DNA of 64,000 nucleotides from assembly GCF_000482745.1 (NCBI RefSeq), contig NZ_AXWQ01000004.1, positions 372,001 through 436,000 of the forward strand, given 5' to 3'. Every line of letters begins with the position of its first letter. Within the stretch, counting starts at the first letter, position 1. This document shows positions 43,723-52,158 of the stretch, piece after piece. This stretch comes from Oleidesulfovibrio alaskensis DSM 16109. Lineage in GTDB: Bacteria; Desulfobacterota; Desulfovibrionia; Desulfovibrionales; Desulfovibrionaceae. The position numbers and the translations under genes are program-made. The notes beneath the pieces were generated by a model that made no database searches, was not told where the DNA came from, and saw only the letters and a list, made by a program, of their open reading frames with translations.

Positions 43723-44397
43723 ATGTTTACCGGAATAATCAACGGACAGGGCGAAATCCTGTCGGCAGACAACAGGGGCAGTGAAACCCGTTTCCGCATC
43801 CGGCCCCGCTTTGCGCTGACGGACTATGTCACCGGCGAATCCATCGCCGTGAACGGCGTATGTCTTACCGTGGAAACCTATGCTGACAGCTGGTTCAGCG
43901 CATACGCATCTGCGGAAACCCTGTCCTGCTCCAACCTTGGAGCCCTGCACACCGGCGCTGCCGTTAATCTGGAGCGCGCGCTTGCAGTGGGCGACAGGCT
44001 GGGCGGGCACATTGTCAGCGGACATGTGGACTGTCTGGCCACGGTGCAGTCGGTGCAGCCTGCGGGGCTTTCGCGCGTATACCGGCTCGGCTTTCCGCAG
44101 GAATTCGGGATTCAGGTGGTGGATAAAGGCTCCGTAACTCTTGACGGTATCAGCCTTACGGTTAATCATTGCGGGCCGGATTTTCTGGAAGTGAACATCA
44201 TTCCCGAAACGCAAAAGGTGACAACCATCGCGCACTGGAAGCCCGGAACCCGCGTAAACATGGAAACCGACATCATCGGCAAATATGTTCAGCGCATGCT
44301 CACCCCGTGGAGCTCCGCAGACAAAGGCGGCGCAACCGCAGGCGACAGCCGGGCCGGCACTCTGACAATGGACTTTCTGCGCGAACACGGCTTTTAA
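43723..44397 (+). CDS. ribE: Riboflavin synthase alpha chain
   Basis: 224 residues with the family start MFTGIINGQGEI and two lumazine-binding repeats (GESIAVNGVCLTVE, then GSVTLDGISLTVNH). It dismutates two 6,7-dimethyl-8-ribityllumazines to riboflavin. The gene lies 5 bp past ribD. Sometimes named ribC. Confidence 0.95.
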   Translation: MFTGIINGQGEILSADNRGSETRFRIRPRFALTDYVTGESIAVNGVCLTVETYADSWFSAYASAETLSCSNLGALHTGAAVNLERALAVGDRLGGHIVSGHVDCLATVQSVQPAGLSRVYRLGFPQEFGIQVVDKGSVTLDGISLTVNHCGPDFLEVNIIPETQKVTTIAHWKPGTRVNMETDIIGKYVQRMLTPWSSADKGGATAGDSRAGTLTMDFLREHGF

Positions 44398-44469
44398 CCG
44401 TAAAACGCCGCAAACCGCCGGCGGCACGACCGCCGGAGGATACCGCAACTTACCGAGAGGTTCCCAGAT

Positions 44470-45693
44470 ATGCCTATGTGCACGGCCGAAGAGGCCATTG
44501 AGGAAATCCGCAGCGGACGGATGCTCATTCTTGTAGACGACGAAGACCGCGAAAATGAAGGCGACCTGACCATTGCAGCCGAGCATGTTACTCCGGAGAT
44601 CATCAATTTCATGGCCATGCACGGCCGCGGTCTCATATGCCTGGCCATGGCGCCCGAATGGGTGGACAAGCTGCAGCTGCCGCTGATGGCCCGCCGCAAC
44701 GAATCCAAATTCGGCACCAACTTCACGGTATCCATCGAAGCCCGTCAGGGCGTCACCACCGGTATTTCCGCCAAAGACCGCGCAACGACCATTCTTACGG
44801 CAGTGAAAGACGACGTGAAGCCCGAAGACATAGTCACCCCCGGCCACATCTTTCCCCTGCGCGCCCAGAAGGGCGGTGTCATGGTGCGTGCCGGACAGAC
44901 CGAAGGCAGTGTGGATCTGGCCCGTCTTGCCGGTCTCAAGCCCGCCGCCGTCATTTGCGAGATAATCCGCGACGACGGCGAAATGGCCCGCATGCCTGAT
45001 CTTGTGGAATTTGCCGAAAAGCACGGCCTGAAGATTGCCACCATACGCGATCTTATCAGGTACCGTATGCAGCCCGGACAACTTTCCGTACAGCGGGTGG
45101 CAGAAGCTAAAATGCCTACCAAATACGGTGACTTCACTGTTATCGCCTACGAAAACGACCACGGTGACGAAACCCACCTTGCCATGGTCAAAGGCGACAT
45201 AAAAAATCAGGACGCCGTGCTTGTGCGCGTGCACTCCGAATGCCTCACCGGCGATGTGCTGGGATCGCTGCGCTGCGACTGCGGCGATCAGCTGGCAGCC
45301 GCCATGTGCACCGTGGCAGCCGAAGGCGCAGGCGTTGTGCTGTATATGCGTCAGGAAGGCCGCGGCATCGGACTGGCCAACAAGATCAAGGCTTATGCGC
45401 TGCAGGATCAGGGCTACGATACCGTGGAAGCCAACCACAAGCTGGGTTTCAAGGCCGACCTGCGCGACTACGGCATCGGCGCACAGATTCTTGTGGATCT
45501 GGGCGTGCGCAAAATGCGCATGATGACCAACAACCCGAAAAAAATCGTGGGCATAGAAGGCTACGGCATTCAGGTGGTCGAACGTGTTCCCATCGAAATG
45601 CATGCCTGCGAATTTAACGAAAATTACCTGCGCACCAAAAAGGAAAAGATGGGGCATATGCTGCATCTTTCCGACGAAGGGCAGGAACAGTAA
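44470..45693 (+). CDS. ribBA: Bifunctional DHBP synthase / GTP cyclohydrolase II (RibBA)
   Basis: 407 residues. The N-terminal 3,4-dihydroxy-2-butanone 4-phosphate synthase has DDEDRENEGDL and AMHGRGLICLA. The C-terminal GTP cyclohydrolase II has the zinc site HSECLTGDVLGSLRCDCGDQ and RQEGRGIGL. These supply both branches of riboflavin synthesis. It follows ribE with a 72-bp gap and a GAGAGG Shine-Dalgarno. Confidence 0.96.
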   Translation: MPMCTAEEAIEEIRSGRMLILVDDEDRENEGDLTIAAEHVTPEIINFMAMHGRGLICLAMAPEWVDKLQLPLMARRNESKFGTNFTVSIEARQGVTTGISAKDRATTILTAVKDDVKPEDIVTPGHIFPLRAQKGGVMVRAGQTEGSVDLARLAGLKPAAVICEIIRDDGEMARMPDLVEFAEKHGLKIATIRDLIRYRMQPGQLSVQRVAEAKMPTKYGDFTVIAYENDHGDETHLAMVKGDIKNQDAVLVRVHSECLTGDVLGSLRCDCGDQLAAAMCTVAAEGAGVVLYMRQEGRGIGLANKIKAYALQDQGYDTVEANHKLGFKADLRDYGIGAQILVDLGVRKMRMMTNNPKKIVGIEGYGIQVVERVPIEMHACEFNENYLRTKKEKMGHMLHLSDEGQEQ

Positions 45694-45733
45694 CAGCCGG
45701 GGCGCCGGCCGCCCCCTCAATTTGTTGATGATG

Positions 45734-45761
45734 CGCACCCCGTGTTCCGGCACGGGGTGCG
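45734..45761. repeat. Intergenic hairpin between ribBA and ribH
   Basis: CGCACCCCGTG (45734-45744) pairs perfectly with CACGGGGTGCG (45751-45761), loop TTCCGG. It has no T run, so is not a classic terminator. Confidence 0.65.
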
Positions 45762-45819
45762 ACCTGCATATTCCACTTTGCCACGCGGCCCCCGCGCCGC
45801 CATCAGGAGACTTTTTACC

Positions 45820-46290
45820 ATGATGCACCTGAAAACCATCGAAGGCCAGTTCGACGCCAAGGGGCTGAAGTTCGCCATCATCGCCACCCGCTTCAATGAC
45901 TTTGTCGTTGACCGTCTGGTTGGCGGCGCCGTCGACTACCTGACCCGCTGCGGCGGCAGCCGCGAAGACATGACCCTCATCCGTCTGCCCGGCGCATTCG
46001 AAATGCCCGTGGCCGCCAAAAAGCTGGCCGCCTCCGGCAAATACGACGGCGTGATCGCTCTGGGTGCCGTCATCCGCGGTGCCACTCCGCACTTTGATTT
46101 TGTGGCCAACGAAGCCACCAAAGGCCTTGCACAGGTTGCGCTGGAATCCGGCGTACCCGTGGGATTCGGCCTGCTGACCACCGACACGCTGGAACAGGCC
46201 ATCGAGCGCGCCGGTTCCAAGGGCGGAAACAAAGGCGTGGAAGCTGCTTCCGCCGTTCTTGAAACGATCCGAGTACTGGAGCAGCTGTAA
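45820..46290 (+). CDS. ribH: 6,7-dimethyl-8-ribityllumazine synthase
   Basis: 156 residues. The family pattern is visible as [51 protein letters not shown] and [18 protein letters not shown]. It forms the penultimate intermediate from the RibA and RibB branches. CAGGAG lies upstream of the ATG at 45820. nusB follows by 3 bp. Confidence 0.96.
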
Positions 46291-46293
46291 CAC

Positions 46294-46758
46294 ATGGCCG
46301 CAAAAGGTAACAATTCATCGCGGCGCTCTTCGCGGGCGCTTGCTTTTCAGGTTCTTTACGGGCTTAACTTTTCGCCCGCCAAGGATCTGGCCCAGCTGCA
46401 GGAAGCCTACTGTGCATCGCCCGACGTGAGCGACCGCGGAGGCGAAGCGCACCCCGTGGGGTTTGCCTGGGAACTTATCGAAGGCACATGGACCAATCAG
46501 AAAGCGCTGGACGAGATCATCACCCGTTTTGCCCAGAACTGGCGCGTGGAGCGCATCGGCAAAATAGAACTGACCATCCTGCGCCTTGCCGTATATGAAA
46601 TGCTCTACCGCGCCGACGTACCGCCCAAAGTGGCCATCAACGAAGGCATAGAGCTTTCAAAGCAGTTCGGCGACGACAAGTCGCGCAACTTCATCAACGG
46701 CATACTGGATGCGGCAGCCAAGGCGCTGGAAGCAGGCACCATCACGTGCAAGTACTGA
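46294..46758 (+). CDS. nusB: Transcription antitermination factor NusB
   Basis: 154 residues. The start RRSSRALAFQVLYGLNF and the C-terminal VAINEGIELSKQFGDDKSRNFINGILD are typical. With NusE (S10) it binds boxA in rRNA leaders. It is coupled to ribH, as in many bacteria; a Shine-Dalgarno lies inside the ribH end. Confidence 0.95.
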   Translation: MAAKGNNSSRRSSRALAFQVLYGLNFSPAKDLAQLQEAYCASPDVSDRGGEAHPVGFAWELIEGTWTNQKALDEIITRFAQNWRVERIGKIELTILRLAVYEMLYRADVPPKVAINEGIELSKQFGDDKSRNFINGILDAAAKALEAGTITCKY

Positions 46759-46806
46759 TTCTGAACTCTTACCGCTCAACGACTATACATAAGGAATAGC
46801 ACGGCT

Positions 46807-49296
46807 ATGAAGTACAATCCTCAGGCCATTGAAGAGAAGTGGCAGCATATTTGGGAAGAAAAGGAGATGTTCCGCAGCGAGCACGGCTCCGACAAGCCCA
46901 AATACTACGTGCTTGAGATGTTTCCCTATCCTTCGGGCAACATCCACATGGGGCACGTCCGCAACTACTCCATAGGCGACGTGGTCGCCCGCTTCAAGCG
47001 CATGCAGGGCTTCAACGTGCTACACCCCATGGGCTGGGACGCTTTCGGACTGCCTGCCGAAAACGCCGCCATCAAGCACGACACGCACCCCGCCAAATGG
47101 ACATACTCCAATATCGACAATATGCGCAGCCAGCTTAAAAGGCTGGGCTATTCGTACGACTGGCGCCGCGAACTGGCCACCTGTGATGCGGAATACTACC
47201 GCTGGGAACAGCTGTTTTTCCTCAAATTCATGGAAAAAGGCCTGATATACCGCAAAAAGGCACCGCAGAACTGGTGCCCAAAATGCAACACGGTACTGGC
47301 CAACGAGCAGGTCATAGACGGGCTGTGCTGGCGTTGTGATTCAGTGGTCGAACAACGTGATCTGGCGCAGTGGTTCCTCAGAATCACCTCCTACGCCGAA
47401 GAACTGCTGGCCGACCTTGAAAAACTGACCGGCGGATGGCCCGACCGCGTACTGACCATGCAGCACAACTGGATAGGCAAATCCGTAGGTGCCGAAATCG
47501 AATTTGCCGTGGATGGCAGCGATGAAACCGTCAAGGTTTTCACCACCCGCCCCGATACGGTGTTCGGTTCCACATTCATGAGCATTGCTCCTGAACATCC
47601 GCTGGTGGAAAAACTCATCACCGGCACCGGGCAGGAAGAGACTGTCAGGGCTTTTGTCACGCGTATACGCAACATGGACCGCATTGAACGCACCGCAGAC
47701 ACGCTGGAAAAAGAAGGCGTGTTCACGGGCGCATACTGCATCAATCCGCTCAGCGGACGCAGAATGCCCATCTATGTGGCCAACTTTGTACTGGCCGAAT
47801 ACGGCACGGGCGCCGTCATGGCCGTGCCCGCGCATGACGAGCGCGACTTTGAATTCGCCCGTAAATACGACCTGCCGATGGAAGTTGTCATCCAGCCCGA
47901 AGGCGCGGAACTGACACCTGCAACCATGGAAACCGCCTATACCGGTCAGGGAACCATGGTCGGGTCGGGCCAGTTCAGCGGGCTGCCCAACGAAGAAGGC
48001 AAAACCCAAATAGCCGAATGGCTTGAAGCCAACGGCAAAGGCAAACGCACCGTCAACTACCGCCTGCGTGACTGGAATATCTCGCGCCAGCGTTACTGGG
48101 GTGCGCCCATTCCCGTGGTCTACTGCGAAAAATGCGGCATTGTGCCCGAAAAAGCAGAAAACCTGCCCGTCCGTCTGCCGCTGGACATAAAGACCCGTTC
48201 CGACGGCCGCTCGCCGCTGGGCGAAACTCCGGAATTCTACGAATGCCGGTGCCCTGCATGCGGAGAAAAAGCACGGCGCGAAACCGACACCATGGACACC
48301 TTCGTGGAGTCCTCATGGTATTTTGCGCGCTACACGTCGGCCGGTGACAATGAAGCCCCCTTTGATGCGCAGGCACTCAAGTACTGGCTGCCCGTGGACC
48401 AGTACATAGGCGGCGTGGAACACGCCATTCTGCACCTGCTGTATGCGCGTTTCTTTATCAAGGCACTGCGCGACTGCGGCTACATGGACCTTGACGAACC
48501 TTTCGCCAACCTGCTGACGCAGGGCATGGTGCTGATGGACGGCGCCAAGATGTCAAAGTCAAAGGGCAATGTGGTTGATCCCACTGAAATGATCAGCCGC
48601 TACGGTGCCGACACCGTCCGCCTGTTCTGCCTTTTCGCGGCACCGCCCGAACGTGACTTCGACTGGTCCGACTCCGGCATCGAAGGCGCAAGCCGGTTTG
48701 TAAACCGCGTGTGGCGGCTGGTGGAAGACCTGCCTGCGGGCATGGCGCCCATGGCCCCCTGCTCCAGCAGCAGCGATGACTGCACCGGCGCGGCCGCAAA
48801 GGATATCCGGCAGAAGGAACACGCCACCGTCAAAAAAGCCGGTGCCGACATTCAGAACAGATTCCAGTTCAACACCGCTATTTCTGCCGTGATGGAACTG
48901 GTCAACGCGCTGTATCTTACCCGCGACGAACTGGGTGCCGACGAAAAAGGCCGCAGAGTGCTAGGCTCGGCAGTGTCGTCAGTGCTGGCCATGCTGGCGC
49001 CCATCACCCCGCATCTGTGCGAAGAACTGTGGGAACAGCTGGGCCACAAGGACATGCTTACCGCAAGACCGTGGCCCCGATACGACGAAGACGCCCTGCT
49101 CAGGGACGAGGTGGTCATTCCGGTTTCAGTCAACGGCAAGCTGCGTTCCAAAATGACCGTACCCGCAGGCACCGGCAAGGAAGAGCTTGAAAAGCTTGCT
49201 CTTGCAGAAGCCAACGTGGTACGCCATACCGAAGGACTCACCGTCCGCAAGGTAATTGTCATCCCGGGGAAAATGGTCAATGTCGTCGCAAGCTGA
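46807..49296 (+). CDS. leuS: Leucyl-tRNA synthetase
   Basis: 829 residues, class I. HMGH lies near residue 45 (PYPSGNIHMGHVRN) and KMSKS near 581 (KMSKSKGNVVDP). The editing CP1 domain with its Thr-rich and GTGAVMAVPAHDERD segments sits in between, with a zinc-type CPKC and CRCPAC motif. AAGGAA lies upstream of the ATG. The last bases overlap lptE. Confidence 0.98.
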   Translation: MKYNPQAIEEKWQHIWEEKEMFRSEHGSDKPKYYVLEMFPYPSGNIHMGHVRNYSIGDVVARFKRMQGFNVLHPMGWDAFGLPAENAAIKHDTHPAKWTYSNIDNMRSQLKRLGYSYDWRRELATCDAEYYRWEQLFFLKFMEKGLIYRKKAPQNWCPKCNTVLANEQVIDGLCWRCDSVVEQRDLAQWFLRITSYAEELLADLEKLTGGWPDRVLTMQHNWIGKSVGAEIEFAVDGSDETVKVFTTRPDTVFGSTFMSIAPEHPLVEKLITGTGQEETVRAFVTRIRNMDRIERTADTLEKEGVFTGAYCINPLSGRRMPIYVANFVLAEYGTGAVMAVPAHDERDFEFARKYDLPMEVVIQPEGAELTPATMETAYTGQGTMVGSGQFSGLPNEEGKTQIAEWLEANGKGKRTVNYRLRDWNISRQRYWGAPIPVVYCEKCGIVPEKAENLPVRLPLDIKTRSDGRSPLGETPEFYECRCPACGEKARRETDTMDTFVESSWYFARYTSAGDNEAPFDAQALKYWLPVDQYIGGVEHAILHLLYARFFIKALRDCGYMDLDEPFANLLTQGMVLMDGAKMSKSKGNVVDPTEMISRYGADTVRLFCLFAAPPERDFDWSDSGIEGASRFVNRVWRLVEDLPAGMAPMAPCSSSSDDCTGAAAKDIRQKEHATVKKAGADIQNRFQFNTAISAVMELVNALYLTRDELGADEKGRRVLGSAVSSVLAMLAPITPHLCEELWEQLGHKDMLTARPWPRYDEDALLRDEVVIPVSVNGKLRSKMTVPAGTGKEELEKLALAEANVVRHTEGLTVRKVIVIPGKMVNVVAS

Positions 49297-49837
49297 CAAC
49301 ATACGCGCCCGTACGCGCGGCGCGTCCGCCATACGCACAGCGGTACTGTGCGCCGTGCTGGCCTGTGTGCTTTTTGCGCTGCAGGGCTGCGGCGGCTACC
49401 GGCTGGCCGCGGACGAACCTTCCGTGTTCGGCGGACCGCAGGCCACCATCCGCATACGCGAAGTGGTCAACCCCTCGCTGTTTCCGTGGGTCGGTGCCGT
49501 CATCCGCGCTGAAATGCGCGACGAGATAACCAACAGGCACATGGCCACATGGAAAGACAACGGCAGAACGGACTACTCCATAGCTGTCATTGTGGATAAA
49601 ATCACAGTGACCGGACGCGCCACAGATACGGATGATTCCGACCGTCTGTTCAGCGCATCGGTTTCGCTGAAGGCTGCCGTGTATGACGACAACACCAACA
49701 CCGTTGTCTGGGATTCCGGCTTCACCTCCGTCAGCGAAACCTACCGGACGTTTTCCGGCACAGACCAGCAGGCCGCTTACTCCGCGGTGCGCAAAGCCAC
49801 GCAGTATGTGGTGGACAGAATGCGACACAGCTTCTAG
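49280..49837 (+). CDS. lptE: LPS-assembly lipoprotein LptE
   Basis: 185 residues. A hydrophobic signal ends in the lipobox LQGC and is followed by GYRL, the usual LptE N-terminus. LptE plugs LptD and delivers LPS to the outer membrane. It overlaps leuS by 17 bp and precedes holA, the conserved leuS-lptE-holA order. A start at 49280 has GGGGA upstream. Confidence 0.85.
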   Translation: MSSQADNIRARTRGASAIRTAVLCAVLACVLFALQGCGGYRLAADEPSVFGGPQATIRIREVVNPSLFPWVGAVIRAEMRDEITNRHMATWKDNGRTDYSIAVIVDKITVTGRATDTDDSDRLFSASVSLKAAVYDDNTNTVVWDSGFTSVSETYRTFSGTDQQAAYSAVRKATQYVVDRMRHSF

Positions 49838-49861
49838 ACCCTTCATACAGCCATCGTATAT

Positions 49862-49897
49862 AACGCCCGGAGACCGATAGGCTCTCCGGGCGTTTTT
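49862..49897 (+). terminator. Terminator after lptE
   Basis: AACGCCCGGAGA (49862-49873) pairs with TCTCCGGGCGTT (49883-49894), followed by TTT. The next gene, holA, starts only 37 bases later, so it probably has its own transcription start or is read through. Confidence 0.8.
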
Positions 49898-49933
49898 CAA
49901 CCACCAACCAGCAAACAGGCACTACCCGCAACC

Positions 49934-50908
49934 ATGGCAAAAGACGGATTCAGTTTCATCGTATGTCCCGACGGGCAGCTTCTGCGCGACCGTATCGAAG
50001 GACAGCTTGCGGCACACTCCTCTTCGCACGGTGCATGGGAACGTCACGTCTACTGGGGCGACGAGGGACTGGCCGCTTCGTTCTGGGAACACCTGACCCT
50101 GCAGGGGCTATTTGCCACTCCCAAGGCACTGGTTGTCCGCAATGCCCAGAACCTTGCCGCCGCGGACTGGAAGAAGCTCAGCGAGTCACTGCGGCAGGCA
50201 TCGCCCACGTCATGGGCGTTCATCTGTCTGGAGGTTGCTTTTGAGCGCGGCAAGGCAAAAGTGCCGGCTGCCGTACAAAAAACAGCCTGCTGGAAGTTCG
50301 CCGCCGGACAGGGCTGGATTTGGGAATCGCCCGGTCTGGACGAACGCAGCCTGCAGGGATTTGCTTCGGCCTGGGCGCAGAAACGCGGGGTACGCTTTGC
50401 TCCCGGCGCTCTGCCGGCCATATGCGCCGCCCTGCCCGCCGATGCCACCGCAGCCCGGAACGAACTGGAAAAACTGGCTCTGGCGGGAGGAGCCGACGGT
50501 GTCATAAGCGCCGATACATCGGCACTGGGCGACCATGCGGCCGATCTGGATATTTTCGGATTCATACGGGCTGTTCAGTCCGGCACCCAGCACGACAAAG
50601 TATGGCGCAAAGTCATGGGCAGCAGTTCCGCCAACGACGGTCTCGTCTTTCAGTTTCTGGGCATGCTGCAGCGCGAAGCCCGCATGATGTGGCAACTGCT
50701 CTCCGGCGAATCCGTCCGCCTGCCCGCGGCGGTGCTCCAGTCCAAAACCCGCACGGCGCAGCAGCTGCGGTACCGCGGAATCATGCGTATGTGGGATCTG
50801 GCACTGGAGGCGGAAAAAGGCATAAAGTCGGGTGAGCGCTCTCCCGATCAGGCCATGGAAGCCCTTATCGGTGGCCTGCTGGCGCTTTTTGCACCCCGCA
50901 GGCCATAG
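49934..50908 (+). CDS. holA: DNA polymerase III delta subunit
   Basis: 324 residues. The clamp-loader delta subunit opens the beta clamp. Regions such as ALVVRNAQNL, FAAGQGWIW and DIFGFIRAVQSG fit HolA in this position, although sequence conservation is low. The synteny leuS-lptE-holA supports the assignment. The start codon ATG at 49934 follows the lptE terminator. Confidence 0.83.
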   Translation: MAKDGFSFIVCPDGQLLRDRIEGQLAAHSSSHGAWERHVYWGDEGLAASFWEHLTLQGLFATPKALVVRNAQNLAAADWKKLSESLRQASPTSWAFICLEVAFERGKAKVPAAVQKTACWKFAAGQGWIWESPGLDERSLQGFASAWAQKRGVRFAPGALPAICAALPADATAARNELEKLALAGGADGVISADTSALGDHAADLDIFGFIRAVQSGTQHDKVWRKVMGSSSANDGLVFQFLGMLQREARMMWQLLSGESVRLPAAVLQSKTRTAQQLRYRGIMRMWDLALEAEKGIKSGERSPDQAMEALIGGLLALFAPRRP

Positions 50909-50997
50909 CATGGCCATCATGACGGTATTTTTCCGCCATGTTTCCTTCCTGTCGCAGGATTTTTCTCTTTTTCAGACGCAAATCACCCTTTTTTACA

Positions 50998-51016
50998 CTG
51001 TAAAGCGGCTTTACAG
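50998..51016. promoter_or_regulatory. Perfect dyad upstream of radC
   Basis: CTGTAAAGC (50998-51006), one base, GCTTTACAG (51008-51016). It lies about 30 bases before the radC ATG. No T run follows, so an operator is more likely than a terminator. Confidence 0.45.
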
Positions 51017-51044
51017 CCTTGCCACCGGCGGGTAACTGCTTATT

Positions 51045-51722
51045 ATGGTCAACGAACCACATTATCATGGTCATCGGCAGCGCCTACGCGAGAAGCTGAA
51101 AAAAGACTCCACCCAGCTGGCCGACTATGAAATTCTGGAACTGATTCTGGGTATGGTACTGCGCAGGCAGGACACCAAGCCGCTTGCCAAGCGGCTGCTC
51201 GGGCGGTTCGGTTCGCTGCGGGGCGTGCTGGATGCCCGGCCGCAGGAGCTTATGGCGGAAAAAGGGGTAGGTCCGGCCATGGAAAGTTTCTGGCTGCTGC
51301 TGCGCGAGTTCATAGCGCGCTATGCCGAAGCCCCCATGAGAGAACGGACACTGCTGGTTTCTTCGCGCGCCGTGGCGGACATGGCCAGAACGCGTCTGGC
51401 AGGCTGCCCCCATGAGGAAGTGTGGGTGGCCTACATGGACAGGCAGAACAGACTGCTTGCATGGGAACGCGCCACAAGAGGCACGGTAAACGCATCTGCC
51501 ATTTACCCGCGCGACCTGATGGAAGCGGCACTGCGCTACAAGGCAAGCGGGCTGATACTGGTGCACAACCACCCCGGCGGCAGTGCACGGCCCTCCGCAC
51601 CGGATGTGGAAGTGACCAAACTGGTGGCGCGCAGCGCCGCATCGCTGGGCATGACGCTGGTAGACCATGTCATTGTGACCGAGGAAGGGCATTACAGTCT
51701 CAAGGAAGACGGGCTTTTCTAA
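51045..51722 (+). CDS. radC: RadC-family JAB1/MPN domain protein
   Basis: 225 residues. The MPN+ motif is LVHNHPGGSARPSAPD, with a Glu earlier in the domain, giving a zinc metalloprotease-like site. An N-terminal helix-hairpin-helix region (LLGRFGSLRGVLDARPQEL) precedes it. The family was once linked to DNA repair but that role is not established. It follows holA with a gap containing a palindrome. Confidence 0.92.
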   Translation: MVNEPHYHGHRQRLREKLKKDSTQLADYEILELILGMVLRRQDTKPLAKRLLGRFGSLRGVLDARPQELMAEKGVGPAMESFWLLLREFIARYAEAPMRERTLLVSSRAVADMARTRLAGCPHEEVWVAYMDRQNRLLAWERATRGTVNASAIYPRDLMEAALRYKASGLILVHNHPGGSARPSAPDVEVTKLVARSAASLGMTLVDHVIVTEEGHYSLKEDGLF

Positions 51723-51762
51723 ATCCGGCAGCACAGCCGCCGGCACGGACAAAGGACACGCC

Positions 51763-52038
51763 ATGAACCGCATAGCATGTACGGTGCACGGCAGAGTGCA
51801 GGGAGTGGGCTTCCGCTACTGGACAAAACGCAAGGCCGCTGCACTGGGCTTGCGCGGCTGGGTGAAAAATGCGCCGGACGGCACGGTGATGCTGGAAGCG
51901 GCGGGCGAAGCCGGCGCTCTGGATGTCTTTGCCCGGGCGCTGCACCGCGGGCCTGCCTTCAGCGCCGTAACCCGGGTGGACTGCACCACGGTACAGCTGC
52001 CCGCGCAAACGGAACACGATTTTCTGATAACATACTAG
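51763..52038 (+). CDS. acyP: Acylphosphatase
   Basis: 91 residues. The catalytic motifs are GRVQGVGFRYW (Arg) and WVKNAPDGTVMLEA (Asn). It hydrolyses acyl phosphates such as carbamoyl phosphate or 1,3-bisphosphoglycerate. AAGGACA lies before the ATG. It is 40 bp past radC and precedes lon. Confidence 0.93.
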   Translation: MNRIACTVHGRVQGVGFRYWTKRKAAALGLRGWVKNAPDGTVMLEAAGEAGALDVFARALHRGPAFSAVTRVDCTTVQLPAQTEHDFLITY

Positions 52039-52054
52039 GGAACACGCTATGCAT

Positions 52055-52071
52055 CTGCCGCGCCGCGGCAG
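52055..52071. promoter_or_regulatory. Perfect palindrome between acyP and lon
   Basis: CTGCCGCG, one base, CGCGGCAG. It lies in the lon leader, about 90 bases before its ATG. It has no T run. Function unknown. Confidence 0.4.
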
Positions 52072-52158
52072 ACCGGCGCAGACGCAACGGGCATTCCCAG
52101 CCGCCGGTACAACCGGGAAACGCCGACCCACGGCCCCCGATTAATGGAAGGAGAAGGC

